Source: Misgurnus anguillicaudatus
Lineage: Eukaryota > Chordata > Actinopteri > Cypriniformes > Cobitidae
NCBI RefSeq assembly: GCF_027580225.2
Contig: NC_073357.2
Coordinates: forward strand, 42,556,001 to 42,620,000
Direction of reading: 5' to 3'
DNA length: 64,000 nucleotides
The notes beneath the pieces were generated by a model, which saw only the letters and a list, made by a program, of their open reading frames with translations, had not been told where the DNA came from and searched no databases. A program made the position numbers and the translations under genes. Below, piece after piece: positions 23,654 to 36,200 of this stretch (the stretch's first letter is position 1; each line of letters begins with the position of its first letter).

Positions 23654-24401
23654 TACTATCTGTTTTTATAATTAAGTGAATGTTTTGAAAATGCATGTTG
23701 TCACACTTTCTGTTTAGTATGCTGCCAGAAAACAGATCATTTGCTGTGATAAGAATGTTGCATTCTCAACTGTGTAAAACTCAACGTAATGTAGTAAGCA
23801 TTGCCAGGCACCGCTTTCACTGAGCAGCAACTAGCCGACATCCTAATGTAATAATAGAAAGGTCTATTCTATTAGCTCTACGTCTGTTGCTTTCTTTGAG
23901 AGATAACTAGAACCATTAGCTGGCAGGTATTTATAAGCAACGGGACCTTTTTCTTAAAATAGACATAGTCATGCGGCCACCGGAATCAAGGATCCTTTTT
24001 TGTAAATACCATCTACAATCTCACCATTGTGATGACAAAGTCCCCATAATTCTCTAGTATCTCTAAAGCAAATATTTATAGAAGTGCATATACAGAGCAA
24101 TGTCATATAGAGCAATGACATTTTATATTAAAAAACGGAAAAGGAAAATATACAGTAAAACGTGTTTACAGTCACAGCTCTTGACCTTCTAGAGTGTCCA
24201 TCAAACCTTCAGTCTATTCATGCACTTGCTCCCATGGATAAAAAAACAAAGGCTGAAGTGGCTGAAGTGAGTTGTTATAACAGTGGGTGCCACTAAACAC
24301 CACTATGCAATGTCAAAAGTTAGTCAACAACCTATAGCCAACGGGGCCATTATTCAAGCAATCATCTAATGTATTTGGAAAAATTGTTAGTTTGAAATGA
24401 T
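23654..24401. other. Intergenic, no gene
   Basis: AT-rich spacer between the Tc1 relic and the CT/AT microsatellite; nothing recognised. Confidence 0.45.
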
Positions 24402-24418
24402 TCTCTCTCTCTCTCTCT

Positions 24419-24458
<40 letters not shown>
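24402..24458. repeat. (CT)n(AT)n compound microsatellite
   Basis: About nine CT units run straight into about nineteen TA units. Confidence 0.9.
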
Positions 24459-24459
<1 letters not shown>

Positions 24460-24944
24460 TTAGTTTGAGAAAAACACACAGCAAATGCACTCTTCATTTT
24501 AAACACGTCTGCTGCTCTGTGAGGTTTGCCAATAGTGTTGTAAACAGTGCGTCATCGCTTTTAGTTATTGTAAAATAGTCTGGCGGTTTCAGGAAGAGAA
24601 CCATGTGTACACAAATCAACTCGACAAATCAACCACCCCCGTGCTACAGCTTGCAGGAAACTATATCTTCTTTAAAGAATTTGGCATTGTATACTGCTCA
24701 CAAACAGTTTCAGTATGACAACAATTCCAACTTGCCTCAGCAAACCTGCCTAAAAGTTTCTAGTATGCCTAGAAAGACCGTAACTGGCTTTAGGTGTGTT
24801 TAATTATGGTTGGAGCTAAACTCCAGGACCAAAGTTGTCCATCCCTGGTATAGAGGGTATCATCAAACACAGATGCGTTGTCGCGGTTACGCTTCTGGAC
24901 AGAACTTAACTTCCGTCTCTGTTTGTTTAATGGTCTGGCTAGTG

Positions 24945-25129
24945 TAGGGGTCATCAACCCTGCTCCTGGAGAGCTACGGTCTTGCAGATTTTAGCTCCAA
25001 CCCCAATCAAACACAGCTGAATCAAGGTGTTTAGGGTTGCTTGATAATTACAGCCAGGTGTGTTGGAGCTGGGTTGGAACTGAAATCTGCAGGACGGTAG
25101 CTCTCCAGGAGCAGGGTTGATGACACCAG
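24945..25129. mobile_element. 185-bp hAT-type MITE
   Basis: Arms GGGGTCATCAACCCTGCTCC and GGAGCAGGGTTGATGACACC; the centre has TGCAGATTTTAGCTCCAACC, related to the MITE at 5569. Flanks GGCTAGTG (24937-24944) and GACTAGTG (25130-25137) are an 8-bp duplication with one mismatch. Confidence 0.75.
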
Positions 25130-25232
25130 GACTAGTGGCTAAACTGAACTCTGGAACAAATACCTCATAGAAAATAACAAATGTTTTGGTTTCCTAAAGA
25201 CGAGGGGAGACGCCGATCATGGATCACCGCTA

Positions 25233-25433
25233 TGTGTGGTCACCAGCATACCAGCACCAAAACACAACATATGCTGGTCTTGCTGGTATGACCAGCATGG
25301 GATGCTGGTGCTGGTTTAGCTGGTACAGGTGCTGGTTTGTTGCTGGTGGTCATCAGAAAACTAGCACCAAAACACAACATATGCTGGTCTTGCTGGCATG
25401 CTGTTTATTTCAGCAGGGACAGTGGTGTTAGCT
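25233..25433. repeat. GCTGGT/ACCAGC minisatellite-like repeat
   Basis: Many copies of GCTGGT and ACCAGC. The block CAAAACACAACATATGCTGG occurs twice, 120 bp apart. Confidence 0.7.
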
Positions 25434-25630
25434 TGGTGTAGTTTTTGATACACTTTACCTATTTAAGGTAACAAAGGTAATCTACTCGTTGTTAGCTTGT
25501 TCTCAGAAATAAACTACTCTTAAAGTCGCCATGAAACAGAAGTAGCGATTGCCTTATTTTCCCCGTGGTGACGTATATCCGAATGAAACAGCTTCTGGAA
25601 TCAAATAAGGCAGGGCTGGATTAGAATCAG

Positions 25631-26138
25631 CCTGATCTCACGTATTTCCGTGGGATAGTCCCGGAATTTTTTGCTCATTTTTCCGTGGCATTCTCACGGA
25701 TCTACGCATTTTTCCGTGGCCCTGCTATGGACTGTCTTTTTCCGTGGCATTCTCACGGATTGCTTACTCAACTGTTTTGTCCTATTTTCTTACCATTTTC
25801 GCTTCGGTTTAGGGTTAGATTTACATGAAATGACATCCCTACCTACAGTAAACCCAACTCTAACCCCAACGCCAGGCGACAATTGATTAAAGTTTAGAAA
25901 ATATAAAAGAATACATCAGCAAAAATAGTATAAACCAATAGTTAAAGTGACATACTAACGCAAACACCAAATCTAACCTTAAACCGACGCGAAAATGGTT
26001 TGAAAATAGGAAAAAGCAGTTGAGTAACCAATCCGTGAGAATGCCACGGAAAAAGACAGTCCGTAGCAGGGCCACGGAAAAATGCAGAGATCCGTGAGAA
26101 TGCCACGGAAAAATCCCACGAAACTTTGTGAGATCAGG
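25631..26138. mobile_element. Hairpin-armed fold-back element, copy 2
   Basis: Ends CCTGATCTCACG and GTGAGATCAGG. The arms are strings of small hairpins, CCGTGGCATTCTCACGG twice on the left and CCGTGAGAATGCCACGG twice on the right, joined by GCATTTTTCCGTGGCCCTGC. The core has GGTTTAGGGTTAGATTTA and ATCTAACCTTAAACCGACGC. Confidence 0.75.
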
Positions 26139-27919
26139 TTGTTCTCCCGGACCCCGCCTACCGGTCATACCATATGACCAGAAGTGAAGAGAGATCATTT
26201 TGAGGAGGGGAGGAAATTTGCTTTTTTGATTAAAGATTATGAGCTTACACGAATTTTTTTTAAATAATCAAGCTCACAGATAAGTCATTTGTTAATAATA
26301 CCACAATATTAAAAAAAATATATATATAGTTTTTCATTTCAATTTCATTGCGACTTTAAATGACTTATATGTTGTTATTGATTCTTTGCGGAGTTTTCCG
26401 AAAGTTACGTTTGTTCCATAAAAGCCATTTGTTCATGTTGTTACTGCTGAAACCGTCTATAATTTAATACAGATTTATCTCAGATACCATAGATTCCCAG
26501 TAATGTCCATGGAAAAAGTTTAATTTTAGCTATTCCTTTTTTGTTTTAAATAAAGGTTTTCGCAGGTATATCAGTAAATATATTTTGTTAATAAAAAAAA
26601 AACATCATCACCTGTTTGGACTAAATGTCTTTTAAAATAAATTCAAATAATACAATTATAAATAGTCAGACCTATAAAAATTTCTTCATTGCTATGGTAA
26701 CCAAAGGGGACAGATTTGTTTGGGGTCAGATTTATGGTAACCCAGTACACTTCCCAAAATCAGCCAGTGCCCGTAATCACCATCTGTCTGTGTTATCTGG
26801 TAAGGTGGTTAAATTTAGATGTAGCATCCAAATAGTTGTAAAGTATACGAGTAGTAGGCTAGAGTACATGCAGCACAGCATGTCACAGAGTCGATTCCTC
26901 ATCTGGCAATTGACTGTGCAGTACTAAGGATAGTATTTGATTCAGTTTTCTTATAGACAGTAAGAAAAATAATCCTAACTGTCTGTGTTTACTACTTAGC
27001 TTAGCTATCAGTATGTAACAAAATGCTAATATGTCTATATGACAATGGAAGTAACTTATTATATAGAAAATATACCTGATTGGCTGCTTTAAACAATAAT
27101 GTATCGATTAAATATTTACTAATGGATACATTTGTGTAATGATGCAATAACATTAAAAGTGATATGCATTTTTATATGGGTCATATGCATGGTTCACAAA
27201 ATCATTTGTCTTATCATCCCGACAGAGGGTGTCTGAAAGTCCGATGATAGTAACAGTCAACAATGAATAAAATCATTACTATGTAATAACAAGCTGAAGA
27301 GAAAACAATGTAGTCTATGTTATAAACAATAGGATAAATCTGCCGTGTTCTGCTCCGCTGCGTCAGGATTTCAGGGTGATGTGAATCTGAATCGCAGCCT
27401 AAATTGGATTTCATGCTTGTCCCCCTTCACAAAGCTCTACTTGTGACTGCATCACTCAGTGTGGCGAGATTGCATACGCATCAGATCAAGGCAATTACAG
27501 GTTTTTCTGGATGAAGGAAGCTTCTCTGATTTAGACGGCTAACCTTCACTCGCCTTAACCGTGGTAAACAAGACAGAGTGGAGAGGGGCTAAGTGGCCAA
27601 GGCCCTATTAAATTAATCCGGAAGGCAAACACTTTATTGTTTTGGATAGATTAAATAGGATTATTAATAGAAAGCTACAGCGGTGCTGATGCTGAATTAT
27701 GTACACATGGTTGTGTCTGGGTGGAAGGGTGTTGCTGAAACTGGCATAGACAAGAATGGCTAATCATGCTGGCGTGACTTCTCGCCCACTGTGCCTTTGC
27801 TTTCAGGCCACGAGTCCTTGCTGCTGACTTTATACGTAAGTACGTGTGAAAATAACAAATGAAAAGAGCTATCAGTATGACAAATTTTATATTCGAAATG
27901 ATGAATTTTCTAAACCTTT
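26139..27919. other. Intergenic, no gene; possible conserved non-coding stretch
   Basis: AT-rich to about 27330; then 27340-27690 is repeat-free with balanced composition and no ORF. No gene recognised. Confidence 0.4.
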
Positions 27920-28015
27920 CCAGACAGCAGACGACTCCTGGACAGATCCGCACCGCAGTTGCTGACTATGGCACACATCCAGTGTGGATCCGGCCCAAAG
28001 TCGCCTGCTGTCTGG
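27920..28015. repeat. 96-bp inverted repeat
   Basis: CCAGACAGCAGACGACT and its partner AGTCGCCTGCTGTCTGG enclose CAGATCCGCAC / GTGTGGATCCG. MITE-like. Confidence 0.55.
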
Positions 28016-28396
28016 TTAACATAATACTGGGTTATTTTATTTTTATACTTTACCCTTGGAAGGTAAACAATTCTGGGTAACTAGGTATGAAGTTACATCA
28101 TAAAACCACTTTTTAGTCTTTTGTAACATTAAAGATCGATTGTTTCGGGATAATGAGAAACAACGTTTTTTTTTTCAAAATTTGTGATTTTCGTTTTATT
28201 GCAGAATCTGTTAGTTGAGATCACAAAGAAGTCTCTTAATGTTTGAGATAGCAGTTTTTGTATATTTTATAGTGTACATTTTGAAGTTGAAATCGGCTTG
28301 TTTTTCCGGGGATTAGCGTGCAGCGGGGGGCGTCATTGTCTGTGTGTATTTACATCGCCCCCGCCCCCAAAGGTAACCGCGTAACTACTAAATAAG

Positions 28397-28690
28397 GATA
28401 GTTCATCCAAAAATGAAAATAATGGCATGAATGACTTACCCTTATGTCGTTCTAAACTCGGAAGACATCCGGTCATCTTTGGAAACACAGTTTAAGATGT
28501 TTTAACGTTAGATTTAGTCCGGGAGCTTTCTGTCCCTCCATTGAAAATCTATGTACGGTTTCCATGTCCAGAAAGGTCACATCAAAAGTAGTCCATGTGA
28601 CATCAGTGGGTCAGTTAGAACGAGCCAGAGCCATAGAGAGTGAACAAGCGTGCGATTGGTAACATCCCTAAAGAACGTCACGTTTTCGAC
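28397..28690. repeat. Dispersed repeat beginning ATAGTTCATCCAAAAATG, one end only
   Basis: The opening (GGATAGTTCATCCAAAAATG, GACTTACCCTTATGTCG) is a very common teleost repeat start as I recall. No mirrored right end was found, so it is a truncated copy. Confidence 0.5.
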
Positions 28691-28972
28691 GCTGTTTGGA
28701 TCATCTATTATACTACCTCCCTATTTTAAATACAATATTTGAAGGCAGGTTCATGTGTTTAATGGAACGTAAATTACCGGAGTGTTACATGTTACGATGT
28801 AAATAGTCCTCAGATTGTATATTCTATTTTATTACCAGACGTTCATGCGAAATCTGATGTAAACAATAAACTATATATCTATATTTCACGGATTATACGG
28901 ATTTGTGGACAGAAATGGTCATTGGATGATTCACACATCTGAAACAGACTGGATTCGACTGATCAACACAAA

Positions 28973-30224
28973 GGGCCCTATCTTGCACCCAGCGCAATTG
29001 ACTTTGTCAGTGACGCATGTATCATTCGTATTATGCACCGGCGCACAGCGGGTTTTTCCCTCCACAGACGCACGTCGACAAACTAGGCAATGAACTTGCG
29101 CTCCCTGGGCGGTTCAGCGCAAAAAAGGAGGCGTGTTCCTGCGCAAACCATCCCTGATGCTATTTTGCAGTTTCAAAAAAACAATTGCGCCACTGACCAA
29201 AAAAAACTAGTCTAAAGTCAGTGGCACGTTGCGCGTGGTTCATTATGCTATTTTAAGGGCGCATGCTTGACCATAATGTATAGCGTGCACACGCGCATTG
29301 CTTATCTAATCTACACAGATGCAACAGTTATTTTTGCAAATCATAAATTGTTACAATAAAAAATATTAACACATGAGATAAGGAAAATCATAGTGGTGAG
29401 CATTGTGGTGATAGTTTTTATTTATTGTGTGGCTGCGTTAAAAAATTCTCATGCAAATAACGACTAAAATATTTTCATAAGTTTGTTGTGTGGCTGTATT
29501 ACGTTTATTTTATGTCAATAATAATTAAAATGTTTTCATAAGAAACCTTCATGTATGTGAACTTGATTTGTAAGTGTAGTTTGGGGTTGGACCTTGCTTG
29601 CGTTTCTTGGGTCCGATTTCAAAGCCCCCAAACCCTTTCAGCGGCGAGGGTGGACGCAGCGATGTCCTCTGCTGGCGTCAGGTCATGTGTAGAGGCAGAT
29701 CCACCTCCCATTACACGGAGTGCCCGATTTATGCTGGCAAGCTTGGGATTCCCCCGTCTTCTGACATCATTGTAGCGCTTGGCGCACAATGGGGATGCCA
29801 GCTGATGGCCATTTCCTCTCACACCTGTTTAACCTACGCTGATTTGGGCGGGTTTCTCCTATCCCCATACAAAACAACTTCTCTGTCTTTGACTGCTCTT
29901 ACAAGAACGTGGGTCTCCTTGGCTGTGAACCGCTCCTGGCGTGCGCCTGATAAATCCGTCATTATAATAGCAATCCGCTATGGAACTTGCGCCCTTGCGT
30001 TTAGAGGGAGTGTTGGATGGCGCTCTGATTGGTTTGTTTGACGTTGCGCCCAAACCACACCTCTGAATAAAGAACCTACTTTAGACCAACCCCTTGTTGA
30101 TTTGCGCCTGGAGCAAGACTTATTTCTCCCGCCGGGAAAATAGCAACGGCGCCCAAGATCCGCCCACAAAATCACTTGCGCTTTGCGCTTCGCACTTGCG
30201 TTTCAGATCGTTAAAATTGGGCCC
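28973..30224 (-). mobile_element. PIF/Harbinger-type element
   Basis: Bounded by GGGCCCTATCTTGCACCC and its diverged counterpart ending TTAAAATTGGGCCC. Both ends are rich in GCGCAA/TTGCGC. The internal sequence carries a broken Myb-like gene on the - strand but no nuclease gene, so it is a deleted, non-autonomous copy. Class assignment rests on the Myb-like ORF and remembered end motifs. Confidence 0.65.
29619..29962 (-). pseudogene. Broken Myb/SANT-like DNA-binding protein of a Harbinger element
   Basis: The first piece starts at the ATG at 29962: MTDLSGARQERFTAKETHVL then VRAVKDREVVLYGDRR and a TAG. A second stop, where a Trp is expected (QVW-EE), follows. The second piece reads CAKRYNDVRRRGNPKLASIN and later VMGGG. 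RFTxxExxxLVRxV followed by C(A/R)KRYNDVRRR is the trihelix-like Myb pattern of Harbinger accessory proteins. At least one frame change and two stops make it non-functional. Confidence 0.65.
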
Positions 30225-32363
30225 AAAGGTAAAAAGTCACGTTTATTTTTGCACTTCTGTCACAAAATACTACATAATGCTAGAACATCTGTATCTGCAA
30301 AAACGGCTTTACAGGGGGTATGGCTTAGCTAAATGAGATGTAAATGAGCCCTGTTGTCTCCCCCAGCTGGAAAAGAGAGTCCCTTTCATCTCTATTTTCT
30401 CGGTTTGAGTTTTTCTAAGTTCCTAAATTCAAATGGCCACAACTTCTCCAAATCTTATCAGATTTCCATGTGTTACACATCGTTGGAAAGCTTAGAAACT
30501 GCACTCTCAGAATCTGTGAATAACTCAAAATGGCCCAGACTTGTGTCCATACCTTCCGTGACTGGTCACAATTCTTAACGCCAAAATAAACATTTGTTGT
30601 CACTGTTCAACAATTTTAACTTCTTCACTCAGACACAGCACGTAAACGTTCCTGCGACTGTACAAAACTAGCATTTATTTGATGAGGTAAAAACAGAAGA
30701 AATAAATAAACTTTTTAAAACACTCTCGCAAAAGTGGACCAAGCATTGAAAATGGTGCGAACCGCCTTTCAAACATACTGTTATTTCAGCTTCAAAGACT
30801 AACACAAGGTTAAGTGTAATATGAAAAGCCCTTGAATACTGAAGGATGGGGCGACAGTCTAACTGGAAGGGAACACTATCCAGCTCTTAAAAGAGACAGT
30901 ACACAGGAACTCGACCAGTGAAAATGACGAATATTTTAAGTCATATTCGGCAAACTAAGCATCATGGGTGCTTCATCACCCTGAAACATGTTTACATGTC
31001 TGAGAAAGAGAGCTCTTCTTAGCCAGGAATAGAATAAGAGCATACAGCTGACTGAGATTTTAACAATTAGAAATCATACACAGAGAGTGATATTTCTATA
31101 TATTTTATCACAGATTTTTACCAAAGCGCACTGAACTTTACAAAGGTTACACAAAAAAAGCTCCCATTAAGAGCTGGCTGCTTGTTTAACTAGGAGGCAA
31201 AACTGACCGTGGCCGGTCTGTTAGTCAGCCGTACTGTTTTGATCCTAAGAGAGCTAAAACAAGGCCAGAGAAACTAAATATAGCCCCTGCCTTTCACAGT
31301 ATTATTAGTATTGACTGGGTAAATATTCTTTCGGGTTTTTATCCTTCAAAAGATGTACGCAATCATGACCATTCACAGCCTTCACAGACTTGTTCTTTGC
31401 CAAGTATGCACTGACAGTTCCAAAAGCAATATAGTCATGTATTTGTATACTTGACGTATTTTAGCATGACATTAGGGAACATTAAAAAAAAATCTGCGTC
31501 GGGAACTCAGCTTGAAGGTAAATATTAAGCAGCATGTTGTTTTTGGACAAACATGAATTTGTGTTTCTGAAATGCATGAATAAAACATTTGAATAAATAG
31601 GCAAGGACTAGCAAAATCAAGAGATTACGCTCTTCTGTTCAGGGACGCTTGTCTGTGAATTACTGCCTTATGGCGAGAATCAGGAGGACCGACATAACAG
31701 GAAGTGTGTGACGTAATGCGATGCTTCCTTGCCGAGGTTGCTGACATTCAAGAGCACCTTAGGGAAGGTACATGAAGAGAATTTAATAGCATGAGCTATA
31801 CCTGCTCAATGCCAAACAGGGTTCATTTACAGTCATAGTGGGAAGGCTGCTGTTTGGCGTCACGCAGCATGCGACTATTTTTGGCACGTCGTATGGCTAT
31901 AAATAGATTGCTGTAAGGTCATTTGGGTCATGTTTTACTGTTGTCATCTAACCATAAACAGGAGATGGCTGGCTAAAAGCAATTGTGGGTAATCTTCCCT
32001 GTCTCAGTGGATGTGAAATTGTTTTAATGTAGCCTGGTTATTATCCTCGAGTTGGGTAATTAATCTCTACCTCTTAAACGATTTAGAACCCAAGATAGCC
32101 TGAAAAATAAGTGCATGAAATCTGGGATGTGGTTAAGCTCTCTTGCTCTCTCTGTAAATCCATATACATATACATACATGTGTTTGACCAAGCAGAGCTT
32201 GTTTGTCTCAATGTCTTTATTTCAGTTCAATTAAAATAAGCATACAGTTGAGCGGAAAATAATGTATCCAAATGTTTTAATCACCATTAAATAAAAGAGT
32301 ATATTTGCAAAAAAGATAATAACTAAAAGCTAAAAAACAAATAAATAACATCAAAATATCTAA
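30225..32363. other. Intergenic, largely repeat-free
   Basis: Between the Harbinger element and the cdh16 3' side. No gene or mobile element recognised; a - strand AATAAA lies at 32221-32216 and could serve a long cdh16 3' UTR. Confidence 0.4.
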
Positions 32364-32891
32364 CCCAGTCTCCTGAGGTTGCGCATAAATAGCACGAAGT
32401 GCAAAACTCGTGCAATACACACGCCAAATTCCATTTTGGCGTGCATATGATACGCAAGTCCTTCCCATTCACTTAAACGGGGCATCTTTTTTTGTCGTTT
32501 TATTTATTGGTTTCTCAATTTTTTAAACCATTTTCGCTTGGGTTTAGGGTTAGATTTTAGATTTGCTTAATGAGGTTTTTTAATATACAGGTTTCTCAAT
32601 GTTTTTGTCCATATTTAAGCCATGGTCGCTTGGAGTTGGGGTCAGAGTTGGGGTTTGGGTTAGGATGTCATTTTATATATCAAAAAGTTGTTCTAACCCT
32701 AAACCCAAGCGAAAATGGCAAAAAACAGCAAACAAACTGAGAAACCAATAGATAAAACGACAAAAAAAGATGCACCGTTTAAGTGAATGGGAAGGACTTG
32801 CGTATATGCACGCTAAAGTGGAATTTGGCGTATGTATTGCACGAGTTTTACACTTCGTGCTATTTATAAGCATTTTCAGGAGACCGGGCTG
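32364..32891. mobile_element. Hairpin-armed fold-back element, copy 3
   Basis: Ends CCCAGTCTCCTGA and TCAGGAGACCGGG. The arms contain hairpins GCACGAAGTGC, CGCCAAATTCCATTTTGGCG and GCGTGCATATGATACGC. The core TTTTCGCTTGGGTTTAGGG is mirrored by CCTAAACCCAAGCGAAAA. It lies 210 bp downstream of the cdh16 stop, probably in or near the 3' UTR. Confidence 0.75.
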
Positions 32892-33101
32892 AAATACCCC
32901 GTGCAGACAGAAGTTTTAAATGCCTCTCAGTGATAAACTATTATATAATTGCATTATAATATTTAACTAAAGTCAAACCAAAAACATACTGTATCAAAAA
33001 GCAGCAAAAACCTATAATATATTTAGGATTTAACAAATTGGTTCTTCAATGTGGTCAATGAAAAAAGAAGTGATCAAGTGGTCTAGACAGCACCTCAGAT
33101 G

Positions 33102-33202
33102 TTATAGAGAGACTTTAAGTGGCACTCGTTCCTGACAGGCTTTGTTTGGTGGTGTGGGATTCTGGTAGGATAGTCTCACAAATATAACAATCAATATAAT
33201 GC
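33102..33202 (-). CDS. cdh16: cdh16 last coding exon and stop
   Basis: Acceptor TTGTTTACAG. IILIVIFVRLSYQ ends the membrane helix, then a short tail NPTPPNKACQERVPLKVSL and TAA at 33104-33102. No canonical AATAAA on the - strand was seen within 200 bp of the stop. Confidence 0.9.
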
Positions 33203-36200
33203 CTGTAAACAAGAACATAAAATGTTTGCAAACCTCATTTTCGTCTCACCTTTGTAATAATTTCAGGATGTTTTGAATAAACAGAGCTCACCTATCGCTC
33301 CCAGAGTTCCAAGCAGGATGCCTATTGTTGACTGAATAGTGGGCATGCCCTCAAGCTGTTTTGCCGCCGTCCTACAGTTGCCCCTCACGTTGCATGGGCA
33401 AACCGTCACTGTGGCAAAGGCAATAACCATTTAGCTTATTTTTAAATGCATTAGAGGGGCAATGGTTGCAGGCAGATAAAGAGGACATATGGGGGCGAGT
33501 TGAAGGTGATTGCTCTGGAGAGGTCTCATAAAAACTAGCATCAGTCTCAAACAAGATGACAGTGAGGTGAGAGATAGGGACAGGGAAAGAGGGGGGAGGA
33601 AGAGAGTCATGCATGCAATCGTGGTCCAGTCATGCATTAATAAATAGGATATTAGAAAGAATTAAACCAATAAAAGGTGAATGCATGTCTTGGTGCAAAA
33701 AAGGAACAAACACACAGAATTTAATTTGAACTGACTAACAGAACTGAATGAACCTGACAACATTAGACCAGAATTGTTTTTGGTTTATGATGTTACCACT
33801 TTATACCCGACATGAAATATTACCATTTAACAAGAAAAAAGCTCACCTATTCTCACAACAGCTGTGAGTAATAAGTAAAAAAAGCTATGATTACAGAGAC
33901 GGACTACATTACTGTGAAACTGTTTACAGAAATTTGACTGAGTCATTTTCATTTGAGTGCTTTTTATTAATGCTAACGATGCTGAAATGTGACCAAATTG
34001 GTATTGTAAATTTAGCTGTTGAACACTGAAAAATATCTAAATTTGTAAATGTCATTTGTGATCTCCAATAAATATTAAAGCTTTCGGAGAGACAGTGCTT
34101 GCGTTTATCAGCTGCATGAGCAATACAATGTACTAAGGTACTCAAATGACGTCAGTGCATTACGTCTCCTTCATTATACAAGCGTGCTCTCCATTCATTC
34201 ACTTAGCTCTGAATGCAGCATGTTACCTGGTAAATTGATGAATGTACTTCTGGGTGGAGAGCTGCTGTCTGAGATAGTGAAGGGTACGATGTAAACTTCT
34301 GGAGGCAGGTACGGGACATTTAAAGATAGGTTGGTGTGGGTATCTGTAAAACAATGATTTACAAGCTGAAATTAAACGTCTATAAACAACATAAAACATT
34401 TTTAATCAATGGTTTTGCTCCTTAATTATTAATATTGAATGAATCAACAAAGTAATTTTGCCATTTGTAGTCCCATGTTCCTGGGATTTTAAATTGTTCA
34501 ATTGTTTTTATTTATGCACATAAGGATATTTCTTACATATTGTATATTCCTAAATCTATACTTACAAAAATGTATACATTCATATTTGGTTGTTTATTTA
34601 TACCAATTACTATCCTATACCATAAACCAGTAGTGTAGTGCTGCCTGGATAAGTGTGTATAGGAGAGAGCGGGGGCGAAAATAAATTTTTTCAAAAAAAC
34701 TGTAATTTTAAAAGATTATGTTATAGACAGAGATATATTATTGCAGTGGTCAATAACTCACAAGTGTCATCTATCAATACATAGTGGAATTTTGTAAAAA
34801 TGTAAAATTACTTCAGTATAATTTCACTTTAAAGTGTGTAATTTTTTAGAAGGATCTCTTGACAGAAATGCAAAATAATATACAAAACTATATTATCAGG
34901 GGTGTATAAAGACCTTTTTATAATGAACTCTTATGTTTTTATTATCTTAGAATGAGACGTTTTTATCTCCCTTAGAAGTCGCCATTTTGTGTCGCCATGT
35001 TTCTACAGAAGCCCTTAACGGACAAACTTTTTTTACTAAGTTGTCTCTGTTAATTACAGTTTTTTTCCAGTGGTGGGTACCATAGCTTCTCTATGCGTTT
35101 CAAAACGATGGGTGAGCAGTGGACTGAGCCGTTGGTTGCAATTCGCAACCTCACCACTGGATGCCGCTAAAATTTACACACTGCACGTTTAAACATAAGC
35201 AGCGAAATGTAACTTTCGATCCCACCTGCAGGGACGAAAGTAACACAACAAAACAAGATAGATTTTTTGTGTTACACTTGTTTTAACCTTGATAATATGT
35301 AACTGCAAACATATTTTGTAATTTATCTTTGTAAAAAATAATGAAATTACATTTTCATTTTAAATTTCAGTTTTATCAAATGTTTCAAAAGCAACTGACA
35401 GTACAAACTTAAATTGTTGAGAATAAAACATTTTTTTAACAGTTTGAACACTATGAAAATGAAATTAAATCAAATTAGAATAATATAAATTTACAACAGT
35501 ATAAACAGGATCTCCTCACATTTAAACCCGATTTACTTTTATTTTGAAAAACTCAGAGAGATTAAACTTCACAATGTGTTAGAGCACTAAATGGGTGATT
35601 CTCACGAAACCATTGAAACACCACAGCACTAATGATTTTAGCTTTAAAATGTGTAATATAGTAACATTAAAAAGCATCAGAATTAACACAATACTGTGTT
35701 CTACCTTGCACAATGTGTGATTTCAACATAAGAATTTATAATTGTAAATTTTATCTCATTTTCTGCTGAAATTCTCATTACCGCAATGTGTCCGGCTGTG
35801 TTTGAACATGCGTTATGTTGTAATTTAATCAAATTAACACAAAAATATTAAGAAAAAATAAATAAATGGATGTTTTGCTAGACTACTTTAGATGACAGAA
35901 AAAATATTTACTGAATATTCATGTATAATAATAATGAAGAAAAATTAGGAAAATTATGTGTCCATGCCTGATGTTCTCATCCTCCGCAACAATTTTTGAG
36001 AACAGTTTAAGCACACATACAGAATTTTATTAAAGTTTGATTTTGAGTGACCAAGCACATGGACCAGTTACTTCAAGATGGCTACCAGGTAAGATAATTT
36101 TTTTACAGTTAATTTGAAATATTGTCTTGTCAGAATGCTTACACAACATTTTGATTATCATTACCGCAACAGATGCTTATTAAATGTTAATTTAATTAAT

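Noticed and set aside
25671..26198. Frames on both strands with repeated FPWHSHGS peptides
   Set aside because: Translations of the hairpin units of a fold-back element.
26625..26927. 100-codon + strand frame
   Set aside because: Composition typical of AT-rich noise, no motif, no splice partners.
29598..30041. 147-codon + strand frame
   Set aside because: Shadow of the Harbinger Myb-like relic, which reads sensibly on the - strand.
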